Shown here: positions 7,683-16,475 of the stretch, one piece after another
How positions within the stretch are numbered: position 1 is the first letter of the stretch
How the letters are laid out: the number at the start of each line of letters is the position of its first letter
From: Bacteroides propionicigenes
Lineage (GTDB): Bacteria > Bacteroidota > Bacteroidia > Bacteroidales > Bacteroidaceae
Reading direction: 5' to 3'
Length of the DNA stretch: 64,000 bases
NCBI RefSeq assembly: GCF_018390535.1
Contig: NZ_JAHBBW010000009.1
Coordinates: forward strand, 1-64,000
Notes under the pieces: model-generated
What the model saw: the letters and a program-made list of their open reading frames with translations, nothing else
Databases searched by the model: none
Told to the model about the DNA's origin: nothing
Translations under genes and position numbers: made by a program

Positions 7683-9515
7683 ATGAAGATTTACCACAAG
7701 TTTCTTTTGTATCAAAATAAATGGATTCATCCTTATATACGTGTGGCGTTGGGGGTTATGACAACCTTGACCTATTTGGCGTCTATCCTGTTGATTGTCG
7801 GCTTGGTATATGAACACGGATTTACAATTTCTCCGGTGGAAGCCCTGCAGCTGCAACGCCTGTATCATGCGGTATGGATTGTTTTTCTGGTTGATATGTT
7901 TTTGCATATCCTGTTGGAATATAAAGATACGAGGCAGACTTTTAGCAAGTTGACGTGGATATTGACCTTTCTGTTGTTTTCGACGTTGATTCCGGTTATT
8001 TTTCATCGTCCGGAGGTGGAAGGGGCTATACAGACTGTTTGGGATATCCTGAACAGCAAGATGTATCATCTTGCGTTGCTGTTGGTGCTGTCTTTCCTGA
8101 ATTTATCTTATGGCCTGGTGCGTCTGTTGGGACGGCGTACCAACCCTTCGCTTATTCTGGCTGTCAGCTTCCTTATTATTATACTTATAGGAACGGGATT
8201 GCTGATGCTTCCCCGTTCTACGGTGGCGGGTATCTCGTGGGTCGATTCTCTGTTTATTTCTACCAGTGCGGTGTGTGTTACGGGGTTGACCTCGGTAGAT
8301 GTGGCATCCACTTTTACGACGACGGGGTTTGTTATCATTATCTTGCTGATTCAGATTGGCGGTTTGGGAGTAATGACGCTGACGAGCTTTTTTGCCATGT
8401 TCTTCATGGGAAATACTTCCCTGTACAACCAGCTGGTGGTGCGTGATATGGTGAGTTCCAACTCCTTGAATTCGCTGTTGTCCACATTGGTCTATATCCT
8501 TGCTTTTACGTTGGCGATAGAGGGAGTGGGGATGCTTGCTATTTGGAGTGACATTCACGGTACGATGGGTATGGATATACACGAAGAACTGGCTTTTTCT
8601 GCTTTTCACTCCATATCGGCATTTTGTAATGCCGGTTTCTCTACTTTGCCGGGCAATTTGGGCAATCCGTTGTTGATGGCAGGAGGGCATAATCCGTTTT
8701 ACATATATATTTCCCTATTGATAATTCTCGGCGGTATCGGTTTTCCGATATTGGTGAATTTCAAGGATATTATTCTGTATCACGTACGCCGTTTCTGGAG
8801 ATTTCTGCATACCTGGCGATGGGAGGGGCGCAGGTTCTACCACCTTTATAACCTGAATACGCGTATCGTGCTGATTGTCACCTTTCTGTTGTTGGTGGTG
8901 GGTACGGTCAGTATCGCTCTTTTTGAGTGGAATGCTTCTTTTGCGGGTATGTCGGTTGCCGATAAGTGGACACAGGCATTTTTTAATGCGTCTTGTCCCC
9001 GTACGGCGGGATTTTCCAGTGTGGATTTAGCCGGGCTGGGTGTACAGACTTTGTTGGTTTATCTCATACTTATGTGGATTGGCGGTGGCTCACAGTCCAC
9101 TGCGGGCGGTATCAAAGTGAATGCTTTTGCGGTTGTGGTCTTGAATCTTGTAGCTGTATTGCGCGGAACGGAGCGGGTAGAGGTCTTCGGGCGGGAGCTG
9201 TCCTACGACTCCATTCGTCGTTCCAATGCTACGGTGGTGATGTCCTTTGGAGTATTGTTTATATTTATATTCATTATCAGTATTTTGGAGCCTAATCTGT
9301 CTTTGCTGGCTATTACTTTTGAATGTGTTTCCGCCATCAGTACGGTAGGTTCCAGTTTGAATGCCACCCCTTTGTTGGGCGACGACAGTAAATTGCTGGT
9401 TGCACTTTTGATGTTTGTAGGTCGTGTGGGGCTGATAACATTAATGCTCGGCATTATCAAGCAGAAGAAACATACGAAGTATCGGTATCCGAGCGGACAA
9501 ATCATAATAAATTAA
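7683..9515 (+). CDS. TrkH/KtrB-family potassium transporter membrane subunit
   Basis: A 610-residue membrane protein. All four pore loops of the family are present with their selectivity glycines: TSAVCVTGLTSVD, SAFCNAGFST, SCPRTAGFSSVD and SAISTVGSSLN. An extra N-terminal part of about 140 residues with additional membrane segments precedes the pore, making it longer than KtrB (about 450). It moves K+ into the cell with a cytoplasmic TrkA/KtrA ring. No trkA follows directly; a TrkA-type gene on the same strand lies 21.5 kb away at 31,066. It has its own promoter and a bidirectional hairpin downstream. Confidence 0.93.
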   Translation: MKIYHKFLLYQNKWIHPYIRVALGVMTTLTYLASILLIVGLVYEHGFTISPVEALQLQRLYHAVWIVFLVDMFLHILLEYKDTRQTFSKLTWILTFLLFSTLIPVIFHRPEVEGAIQTVWDILNSKMYHLALLLVLSFLNLSYGLVRLLGRRTNPSLILAVSFLIIILIGTGLLMLPRSTVAGISWVDSLFISTSAVCVTGLTSVDVASTFTTTGFVIIILLIQIGGLGVMTLTSFFAMFFMGNTSLYNQLVVRDMVSSNSLNSLLSTLVYILAFTLAIEGVGMLAIWSDIHGTMGMDIHEELAFSAFHSISAFCNAGFSTLPGNLGNPLLMAGGHNPFYIYISLLIILGGIGFPILVNFKDIILYHVRRFWRFLHTWRWEGRRFYHLYNLNTRIVLIVTFLLLVVGTVSIALFEWNASFAGMSVADKWTQAFFNASCPRTAGFSSVDLAGLGVQTLLVYLILMWIGGGSQSTAGGIKVNAFAVVVLNLVAVLRGTERVEVFGRELSYDSIRRSNATVVMSFGVLFIFIFIISILEPNLSLLAITFECVSAISTVGSSLNATPLLGDDSKLLVALLMFVGRVGLITLMLGIIKQKKHTKYRYPSGQIIIN

Positions 9516-9568
9516 GTTGAGGGGGTTGAATCCAAACAAAAAAACGTTTTCTATTTGTTTCTTTTCAG

Positions 9569-9635
9569 GCACGGATTACACGGATTTCGCGGAAAAAAGG
9601 ATAAAGTAAATCTGTGAAATCCATGTAATCCGTGC
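9569..9635. repeat. Long imperfect inverted repeat between convergent genes
   Basis: GGCACGGATTACACGGATTT (from 9569) pairs with AAATCCATGTAATCCGTGCC (ending 9635) with few mismatches, the arms separated by about 20 bases. It lies between trkH (+) and dsbD (-) and can act as a bidirectional terminator. The 'cacggattacacggattt' phrase has the look of a repeat dispersed in Bacteroides genomes. Confidence 0.7.
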
Positions 9636-9689
9636 CCGAAAGAAATCATCAGGTGTATTTTGACACCTCTTTATTTTTCACTTTCAACT

Positions 9690-11660
9690 CTAATACTTTT
9701 CCAGCCCCTTTTGCAAGAATTCCACATAAGCCGGAATATCCTCATTGTAGGCATACGACTTGTTCAGCGGCATTCCTTCATTGTCCAGCAGCACATAGAA
9801 AGGCTGGGCATTGGCTCCGAATTTCATGCGTTGCAGGTAGCTCCATTTGTCGCCTACGCTGCGTAGCGTGCGTTCCGTCCCGTTTTCCATAATCTTGATG
9901 GGTTGGGGTAGCGGGGTTTTGTCGTCTACATAGAGGGAAATCAGCACATATTTATCGTTGATAATGCTTTTTACTTTGGAATCCGTCCATACGGCAGCTT
10001 CCATTTTGCGGCAGTTCACGCAACCGTACCCGGTGAAGTCCACCAAAACCGGAAGTTTATGTTCGCGGGCATATGCCATACCTGCGTCATAATCCTTGAA
10101 TTTGGGATGCACTTCGTTGGAGTAGAGGTTGAAGTCTTGTGTGGATGTCGGTGGAGCAAACGCGCTGACAGCTTTCAGCGGTGCACCCCACAGGCCGGGA
10201 ACCATATATACGGCGAATGCCAGCGAAATGAGTGCGAGGAAGAAACGTGTCACACCTACTTTGTCGTTGTCATCATCGTGTTGGAACTTGATTTTGCCTA
10301 ACAGGTAGAAGCCTAACAGGGCAAAAATGACAATCCACAATGCAAGGAATGTTTCGCGGTCCAGTATGCGCCAGCCGTAGGCAAGGTCTGCCACCGACAG
10401 GAATTTCAGGGCGAATGCCAGTTCCAAGAAACCGAGCGTCACTTTGATTACGTTCATCCAGCCGCCCGATTTAGGCATTGATTTCAGCCACGACGGGAAC
10501 AGGGCAAACAGTGTGAACGGCAGTGCCAATGCTATGGCGAACCCCAACATACCGACAGTGGGAGCAACAACGCTTCCCGTAGTAGTGACCTGCACCAGCA
10601 AGAAGCCGATGATAGGCCCTGTACACGAGAAAGACACCAGCGACAGGGTGAAAGCCATCAGGAAGATGCTTAACAGGCCGCTGGTAGATTCCGCTTTGCT
10701 GTCTACCGAATTACTCCATTTGGAGGGCAGTGTCAGTTCGAATGCACCGAAGAAAGAAGCGGCGAACACCACCAGCATCAGGAAGAACAAGATGTTGAAT
10801 ATGGCGTTCGTGGAGAGGGCGTTCAGGGCGCTTGCTCCGAATATCAGAGTGATGAACAATCCCAGCGCCACATATATCACTACGATGGAAGCGCCGTAAG
10901 TCCAGGCGTCACGGATGCCTTTCTTCTTGTCCTTGTTCCTCTTCAGGAAGAAACTCACTGTCATGGGGATGATGGGCCATACGCAGGGAGTGAACAAGGC
11001 TATCAGTCCTCCCAAGAATCCGGTGACAAAGATGTAGAGCCATGATTTGTCTGTGGTGTCGTGCGTATCGTCCTGCTGTTGCAGCTGGTCTATGACGGGA
11101 GTCCAGAGGTCGTTTTCCAATGCGGTGGCGGAGGAGGGAAGGGGTACGTCGGCTTTCGCATTTTCCTCGCTTGCTGTGTCTTTGGCAGCTCCTGCCACTT
11201 TGCCTGTGTACTTGAAAGGTACTTTGGTGGGCGGCAGGCAACTTTCCGCATTACAAGCGCCAAATTCCAGAAAGCCGTCCAGCTCATAAGCGCCTCCGGT
11301 GAATTTCACCTTTTGGACAAACCGGACATTCTTCTCAAAATAGCGTACTTTCATTTCAAACATCTGGTCGTAGGTACTTATTTCTTTGCCCACGGCTTGC
11401 AGTTTGCCCACGGTTTCCGCATGGGTGCATACATCCAGATTGAAGGTGGCAGGTACGGGGCCGTCTTCACCCAATTCGGTGGAGTACACGTGCCAGCCTT
11501 CCTCAATTGTTCCTGTAAATACGATTTCGGCCTCTGTATCGGAGAGCGATTTAAGTTCGGTCTTGAACTTTACCGGTTCTTTGATTTGCGCTTGGGCAGA
11601 ACCGACAGCAAACCATACAAGGCATAATATTAGTAGATTTCTCATATCTTTTTGTTTCAT
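9690..11660 (-). CDS. dsbD: Thiol:disulfide interchange protein DsbD
   Basis: About 656 residues. After a signal peptide (ending VGSAQA) comes the periplasmic alpha domain with a Cys pair (FGACNAESCLPP). A block of about eight membrane segments follows (FTPCVWPIIPMTVSFF at its start, FSCTGPIIG further on), and then a C-terminal thioredoxin domain with GYGCVNCRK. It carries electrons from cytoplasmic thioredoxin to periplasmic or surface thioredoxin-fold proteins. Starts upstream of 11,660 would lie inside a terminator hairpin, so 11,660 (or 11,645, MRNLL) is preferred. It lies directly downstream of an operon encoding four exported CxxC proteins. Confidence 0.93.
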   Translation of the reverse strand: MKQKDMRNLLILCLVWFAVGSAQAQIKEPVKFKTELKSLSDTEAEIVFTGTIEEGWHVYSTELGEDGPVPATFNLDVCTHAETVGKLQAVGKEISTYDQMFEMKVRYFEKNVRFVQKVKFTGGAYELDGFLEFGACNAESCLPPTKVPFKYTGKVAGAAKDTASEENAKADVPLPSSATALENDLWTPVIDQLQQQDDTHDTTDKSWLYIFVTGFLGGLIALFTPCVWPIIPMTVSFFLKRNKDKKKGIRDAWTYGASIVVIYVALGLFITLIFGASALNALSTNAIFNILFFLMLVVFAASFFGAFELTLPSKWSNSVDSKAESTSGLLSIFLMAFTLSLVSFSCTGPIIGFLLVQVTTTGSVVAPTVGMLGFAIALALPFTLFALFPSWLKSMPKSGGWMNVIKVTLGFLELAFALKFLSVADLAYGWRILDRETFLALWIVIFALLGFYLLGKIKFQHDDDNDKVGVTRFFLALISLAFAVYMVPGLWGAPLKAVSAFAPPTSTQDFNLYSNEVHPKFKDYDAGMAYAREHKLPVLVDFTGYGCVNCRKMEAAVWTDSKVKSIINDKYVLISLYVDDKTPLPQPIKIMENGTERTLRSVGDKWSYLQRMKFGANAQPFYVLLDNEGMPLNKSYAYNEDIPAYVEFLQKGLEKY

Positions 11661-11711
11661 AAAAAAGGATGCCCCCGTTTCATGCTTCATCAGCATTGGC
11701 GGGAAGCATCC
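11661..11711 (-). terminator. Terminator after the S41 peptidase gene
   Basis: On the minus strand GGATGC…CCCG pairs with CGGG…GCATCC (arms at 11,706-11,711 and 11,667-11,672, with an inner 5-bp stem) and is followed by TTTTTT at 11,666-11,661. The T-run touches the dsbD start codon, so it could also act as an attenuator for dsbD. Confidence 0.65.
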
Positions 11712-11740
11712 TGTCAGAGTGTTAGAGAAAAAAAAGAAAA

Positions 11741-13654
11741 TTATTTTTCAGTTTCCGCCTGATTGTAAATCAATGAGCCGAAAGTACCCAACGGGCGTTT
11801 CAGCGGAGCGGATTTCAATGGAACGATGTTGATGTCAGGACGATACCCAGTGCGTTCTATGGTGCTGGCAGCTCTTGTTGCGGGAGCTTTCAGATTGATT
11901 GCTGTGGCTGTCAGCTGTTCCTCCGGTGCAGGATTTTGACCGGTGATTTTGCAGAATGAGTACCACAACGGGAGGTTGAAGTCCATATTTGTCCAGTCAC
12001 CGAAAGCATATGGGAAGAGGTTGTCGATGTCGTCTTTGTAAGAAGTATTCTGATTATTCATTACTACGTCCGGCATCATACCGTCAGCATAGTCACACCA
12101 GTTCTTGGCATTGTACGTACGGAACGTGATGGGTGCAAACTCATAAGTTCCGCCTCCGGCAGTCAATGTCTGTACTTCCATACCCACATTCTTGCCTTCG
12201 CTCTTGCTACCTACTGTATAAACATCGAAATCAATGCCTTTTAGAGAGCTTATCAACAGTTCGCTGGAAGAAGCTGTTTCTTCCGACATGATAACTATTA
12301 CTCTGTTCAGACCCAAGTCAACGGGGCTTACTCCCAGTTCATAGTCTGTACCGAACTTGATATCTTCGCGTTGTTTGGTAGTGCTGCGTTCGAGGCTGGT
12401 GAATACTTTACCATTGTTGGCTGTTCCGGCAATGGCGCTGGACAAGTAGCAGCTTACGGGTACCGAACCACCGTAGTTATAACGTAAATCCAGAATAAGA
12501 TCTGTAATTTTGGCTTCTTTCAGCTGGTTAAGGGTGAATTCCAGTTCTTTGGTGAAGTTCAAGTCGAATGCCTGATATACCATATAACCGATTTTATAAC
12601 CTTCCGGTTTATCTTTTTCACTGATTATATATGAAGTCAGTATCGGACTGTTGATATAGCTGGCAGCTGTTACTTCTGTTTCATACGGTATCAGGTCATA
12701 TTTCTTTAGTGCTTCATTAGGTTCGTGGCGGAGATAGTCAATTTTATATGTTCCGCCGGTGGCGTAGAACAACTCCTGCATATAACTGTTGTAGTTGTTT
12801 TTATTCAAAGTCACTCCATTTACACCACTGATAACATCACCGCGGCGTAAGCCGGCTTTTGCGGCAGGGGAGTCCTCATACACGTAGCCGATAGCAAGAC
12901 CGATTTTAGTATAAGCATTGTCAATATAAGAGGAGAAGAATGTTCCAAGTCCCAATCCGCTTACTGTGGTGGCGCGTGTACTTGCGCCGCGAGTGGCGCT
13001 ACCGGCTTTCTCTATATAAGAGTAAATGTAGCGTTCGCCTGCATAAGAAGAATATTCACGGTAGATACCGCCATCTTCTGCATTGGTTTTCATACCCGGC
13101 AGATATTGGTTTAGGAACTCACCGTACGGACATTTGTCGGTAGCTACGGTCAGTGTGTTGTATTCATCTTTAAAGAGATAATGCTCTTTCAGATAGTTGT
13201 GCATCTTCTCGTTCAGTTCCATGTCTGTAGTAGATACATCTGCACCGCTTGCTGTTGCACTTTGCGTAATCTTATAAGTAGCGATGTTGGTATAGCCTTC
13301 TACTTTGATGTTGACTGATACGGTACGTTCTTTTCCGGTGGTGTTTTTTTCCACAGTTACTCTGACTGAACCTTTTCCGGCAGCGGTATTACCTGTTGTT
13401 CCGGATATTTTAGCCCAGTCTACGGTTTCGGCAAGTGCAGCTGTCCAAGCGGCAGCGGCTGTAAAAGACAGTGTGTTGGTTTCACCGTATACAGACACGG
13501 TTTGTTCCAGTTCGGTGGCGCTTTCGGTAATACCGGTGTTATCAAGACCGCCTCCTCCTCCTGCGCCTTCTTCGTCTTCCGAACAGGCTGTTGAGGCAAA
13601 CACACACATAATGCACAATGCTGTGCGTAGGAAAATGTTTTGAATTGTTCTCAT
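11741..13654 (-). CDS. Surface-type lipoprotein with BACON, PDZ and S41 peptidase domains
   Basis: 637 residues with a lipoprotein signal (FASTACSE, Cys24) followed by a Gly-rich stretch, as in surface-exported Bacteroides lipoproteins. Residues about 45-133 form a BACON-like domain (WTAALAETVDWAKISG…YKITQSA). About 250-310 is a PDZ domain (DSPAAKAGLRRGDVISGVNG). About 340-560 is the S41 (C-terminal-processing) peptidase, with the serine cluster TASSSEL at 461-466 and a lysine at about 488 (EGKNVG) for the Ser-Lys dyad. It is the last gene of the SusC/D block but is separated from the gene before it by a terminator-like hairpin, so it may have its own promoter. Confidence 0.88.
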   Translation of the reverse strand: MRTIQNIFLRTALCIMCVFASTACSEDEEGAGGGGGLDNTGITESATELEQTVSVYGETNTLSFTAAAAWTAALAETVDWAKISGTTGNTAAGKGSVRVTVEKNTTGKERTVSVNIKVEGYTNIATYKITQSATASGADVSTTDMELNEKMHNYLKEHYLFKDEYNTLTVATDKCPYGEFLNQYLPGMKTNAEDGGIYREYSSYAGERYIYSYIEKAGSATRGASTRATTVSGLGLGTFFSSYIDNAYTKIGLAIGYVYEDSPAAKAGLRRGDVISGVNGVTLNKNNYNSYMQELFYATGGTYKIDYLRHEPNEALKKYDLIPYETEVTAASYINSPILTSYIISEKDKPEGYKIGYMVYQAFDLNFTKELEFTLNQLKEAKITDLILDLRYNYGGSVPVSCYLSSAIAGTANNGKVFTSLERSTTKQREDIKFGTDYELGVSPVDLGLNRVIVIMSEETASSSELLISSLKGIDFDVYTVGSKSEGKNVGMEVQTLTAGGGTYEFAPITFRTYNAKNWCDYADGMMPDVVMNNQNTSYKDDIDNLFPYAFGDWTNMDFNLPLWYSFCKITGQNPAPEEQLTATAINLKAPATRAASTIERTGYRPDINIVPLKSAPLKRPLGTFGSLIYNQAETEK

Positions 13655-13684
13655 TAAAAATTGTTGTTTAAAATATTAGTAAGT

Positions 13685-13737
13685 AAAAAAGAAGATTATC
13701 CGCCTGCCGATGTTTCCGCCGGAGGCGGGTAATCTTC
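13685..13737 (-). terminator. Intra-operon terminator-like hairpin
   Basis: A 15-bp stem (arms 13,723-13,737 and 13,691-13,705, one G-T pair) followed on the minus strand by TTTTTT (13,690-13,685). It lies between the DUF4988 lipoprotein gene and the S41 peptidase gene and should lower or end transcription into the peptidase gene. Confidence 0.75.
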
Positions 13738-13757
13738 AAAAGTTGTTGTAATACAAA

Positions 13758-16376
13758 TTATAAGTTAGCCGGAGTTGTATCGGTTTGGTAGTCGATTTTG
13801 GTTTCCCTTACTCTATAGTACTTATTGTCTTTATCTATCCACATAATGTAGAAGTATTTTTTTGCATCTTTTACGATAGTGGTTGTTTTATTAGAAGTAA
13901 TAGCCGTATATTTGGTTCCCCTTTGCAGTACTTTTCTGGCTTGCTCATCATACATTCCGGATAACTGTGTATTATTGTTATAGACATAATACTCTTTGCA
14001 GTTTTCAGGCATAGAAATACTGTAAGTAATTCTTTTGTATGTACTGGCCGGACCTACTACTTCATCGCCCCAGCTTGTTACGGTAACCGTAGGATAGGTT
14101 GCCGCATTACATACCTCTTCATCCAAGAATACCGGAAATTTAGTTATCGATTCCTCTTTAGTCGCTTTAAACATTTTAGATACATTGCCTTCTGCATCTA
14201 CAGCCATAACAAAGAAGTTATATTGTGTTTCTATCGGCAAATTCTCAATTTTCAATGTACCTTCACTCAAATCTGCTATTGCGATTTCTGTTACTCTACC
14301 ACTCTTTGTAACTAAAGCATTTTCCACTTTTTTCTCATCATTGCCATATGCATAACCTTCCAAATCACCATCCGTCAAGTTTAAATAACGATATGCTGTA
14401 GGGGTTCCATTGCTTGCCGTAATCTTGTATGACAGGGAAGTGGGAGCGGCAGTTGTTGCTATGCTTAAACTGATATTGTTATATGCTACTTCTTTGACAT
14501 TAGCTTCTTTTTTAACCAAACTACCTGCTTTTCCGTCTTTTCCAATTGCAATGGCGCAAATAGAGCCTTTATCACCCGGATTCATGTAAGTCTTACTGCA
14601 GGTGGCAACCGTTTTTGAAGATGCTCCACTTTGAAGTAGATAGTCTCTAATGGCTTCATCTGTAGTATATTTGGTATCTAATAAATCTTTGCTGAAGTAA
14701 TTATAATAGAACTTATAGCAATCTGTTCCGGGTGTAATGTCTGCTTTTACGCTACTGAAGTCAGCGATAATATCTCCGATGCTAATGGTTGCTGTGCCAT
14801 CGAAAGTAATAGCCGGAATTTCAATTTCTATTTGTTTCAGTCTTTTTTCTTCATAAGTCGTACTTACAGGGATGGCCCATGCAGTGTATTTAGTTCCTGC
14901 AACAATCTTGGACACAGCCCAAGTATCCAGTTTGTCCAATCCTCCATTGTAATCGGATGTTTTAGTGACGTAGTCATTTATTCCATCTTGATTCAGGGAA
15001 GCGATTAGCTGGGAAGCATTGAAAGCACTGCTTTTCAATACACCGCAAACATATTCATTACAGCCTTTCATCGTGATGGTTAAGTTTGCACTCTCAAACG
15101 TGATGTCCGAAGATGCCAATTCTACTATGCCGGGCGACTGTATGCTTGTTGCGATAACATTATCCGCAACAATTTCAGAAGTACTTCCGACAGGCATCGC
15201 CCAAATCATATAAGTTGTGCCATCTTCCATCGTACTGCCTTCGATGCTGAGTAATCTTTCCAACGTCTCATCTTGTAAGGCGCTTCTTTTCTGATATTTG
15301 GCTTTTACCGTTTCATCGCTTAGTAATTTCACGACATTATCGGCAGAGTATTCACTGCTCTTCATCACTCCTAAGTAACAACCATAGGTTCCTGTAGCAT
15401 AAGTTGTGCTGACAGTTCTGTTTTCATTGTTAGCACTGATTGTCATAGGTGCAGTACCTATTTCTACCGGAATCTCGGAAATGACGCTCTTTCCGTTTGT
15501 GGCTACTGCAAGAATTGCGACTTTTCCTTTTTCCTCGGCTTCTACTATATACGCTTTAGTTGTAGGTGCAGCTTCGTCCGTGGCAGGAGCTGTAATATTC
15601 AGTTTATTGTCTGCAATAGATACTTTCCAACCGTCAGGTTTGGTGATGATGTATTGGGATATACCGTTCATCTCTAATGCTACTGACTGTGTCTTGCCGG
15701 CTTCAAAATATAATTTACCGCAAAGAATCATACATTTCAAATCCTGTACTTTAGCGACTTCCAAAGTAACTCCGCTGCGTAGTGTAATGATAACGTAGTC
15801 ACCTTTATCCTCTATACTGCTGAATAAAGAGCAGGCATTGGACTTGTCACTTGCAATGACTCCCGTACCTGTCCAGTTTTCGTTGTCGGTAGAGATTTCC
15901 CATTCGTAGGTTTCGGAGTTGATACGGATATAGGGGGCGGAACCCGTGACAGGCATTTTCTCTCCCTTGCTGTTTTTTAAATATTCAGCTTTACCGTTTG
16001 TTTCTATTCCCCAGTAATAGATGCCGTTCTCTTCTTTGATAACTGTGATGTTGGGTACATCCGCACTTTCATTGATACCTTGAATAGTGACAGTGGTGTC
16101 ATCAGAGAAAGTAATGGTATAATTGCCGCTTTCTTCGTCCTTTACTACAGATTTTATCTGTTTGTTTCCGTCCAGCAGTGTATTCAGTGTGGCAATGTCA
16201 CTTTGTACGCTTTTCAGTGAAGATTCGAGGTTGGCAACCCTGTCTTCCAATGAGGAAATAGAGTTTTTAAGATCATCATCATTGTAACATGATGCAAACA
16301 TGGTGACGCAAGCTATCAATAAATACAGAAAGCTTCTGCCGTTGCGTCGGCAGGAAAAAATACTGTTCTTTTCCAT
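13758..16376 (-). CDS. Large DUF4988-type surface lipoprotein
   Basis: About 872 residues. ATG at 16,376 (MEKNSIF) is preferred over one 33 bases upstream that lies in a hairpin. The signal peptide ends MFASCYNDDD. A short coiled coil (SLEDRVANLESSLKSVQSDI) and a 'TVTIQG' beta segment follow, the arrangement of DUF4988 (PL29_N-like) domains on Bacteroides surface proteins. The rest is a run of Ig/FN3-like beta domains with no catalytic motif seen, including repeated phrases on 'TKYTAWAIPV' and 'TTYMIWAMPV'. It probably acts as a binding or display protein on the cell surface for the SusC/D system. Confidence 0.8.
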   Translation of the reverse strand: MEKNSIFSCRRNGRSFLYLLIACVTMFASCYNDDDLKNSISSLEDRVANLESSLKSVQSDIATLNTLLDGNKQIKSVVKDEESGNYTITFSDDTTVTIQGINESADVPNITVIKEENGIYYWGIETNGKAEYLKNSKGEKMPVTGSAPYIRINSETYEWEISTDNENWTGTGVIASDKSNACSLFSSIEDKGDYVIITLRSGVTLEVAKVQDLKCMILCGKLYFEAGKTQSVALEMNGISQYIITKPDGWKVSIADNKLNITAPATDEAAPTTKAYIVEAEEKGKVAILAVATNGKSVISEIPVEIGTAPMTISANNENRTVSTTYATGTYGCYLGVMKSSEYSADNVVKLLSDETVKAKYQKRSALQDETLERLLSIEGSTMEDGTTYMIWAMPVGSTSEIVADNVIATSIQSPGIVELASSDITFESANLTITMKGCNEYVCGVLKSSAFNASQLIASLNQDGINDYVTKTSDYNGGLDKLDTWAVSKIVAGTKYTAWAIPVSTTYEEKRLKQIEIEIPAITFDGTATISIGDIIADFSSVKADITPGTDCYKFYYNYFSKDLLDTKYTTDEAIRDYLLQSGASSKTVATCSKTYMNPGDKGSICAIAIGKDGKAGSLVKKEANVKEVAYNNISLSIATTAAPTSLSYKITASNGTPTAYRYLNLTDGDLEGYAYGNDEKKVENALVTKSGRVTEIAIADLSEGTLKIENLPIETQYNFFVMAVDAEGNVSKMFKATKEESITKFPVFLDEEVCNAATYPTVTVTSWGDEVVGPASTYKRITYSISMPENCKEYYVYNNNTQLSGMYDEQARKVLQRGTKYTAITSNKTTTIVKDAKKYFYIMWIDKDNKYYRVRETKIDYQTDTTPANL

Positions 16377-16396
16377 AACTTCATGTTTTTTTAGTA

Positions 16397-16441
16397 ACTG
16401 CTCAGGCATCCGGTTTCCCGGATTGTTTTTGCCTGAGCAGT
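16397..16441 (-). other. Intergenic hairpin within the operon
   Basis: ACTGCTCAGGCA (16,397-16,408) and TGCCTGAGCAGT (16,430-16,441) form a perfect 12-bp stem, and an inner ATCCGG/CCGGAT stem extends it. There is no T-run on the minus strand, so RNA processing or transcript stabilisation is more likely than termination. Confidence 0.6.
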
Positions 16442-16475
16442 CTTTGGTTGATTTTTGAATGAATAGAAACCGGTA

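Noticed and set aside
11660..11711. Hammerhead-ribozyme-like CTGATGA…GAAAC on the minus strand
   Set aside because: Only five bases separate the two core motifs, so stem II cannot form. The segment instead folds as a terminator hairpin with an inner 5-bp stem and a T-run.
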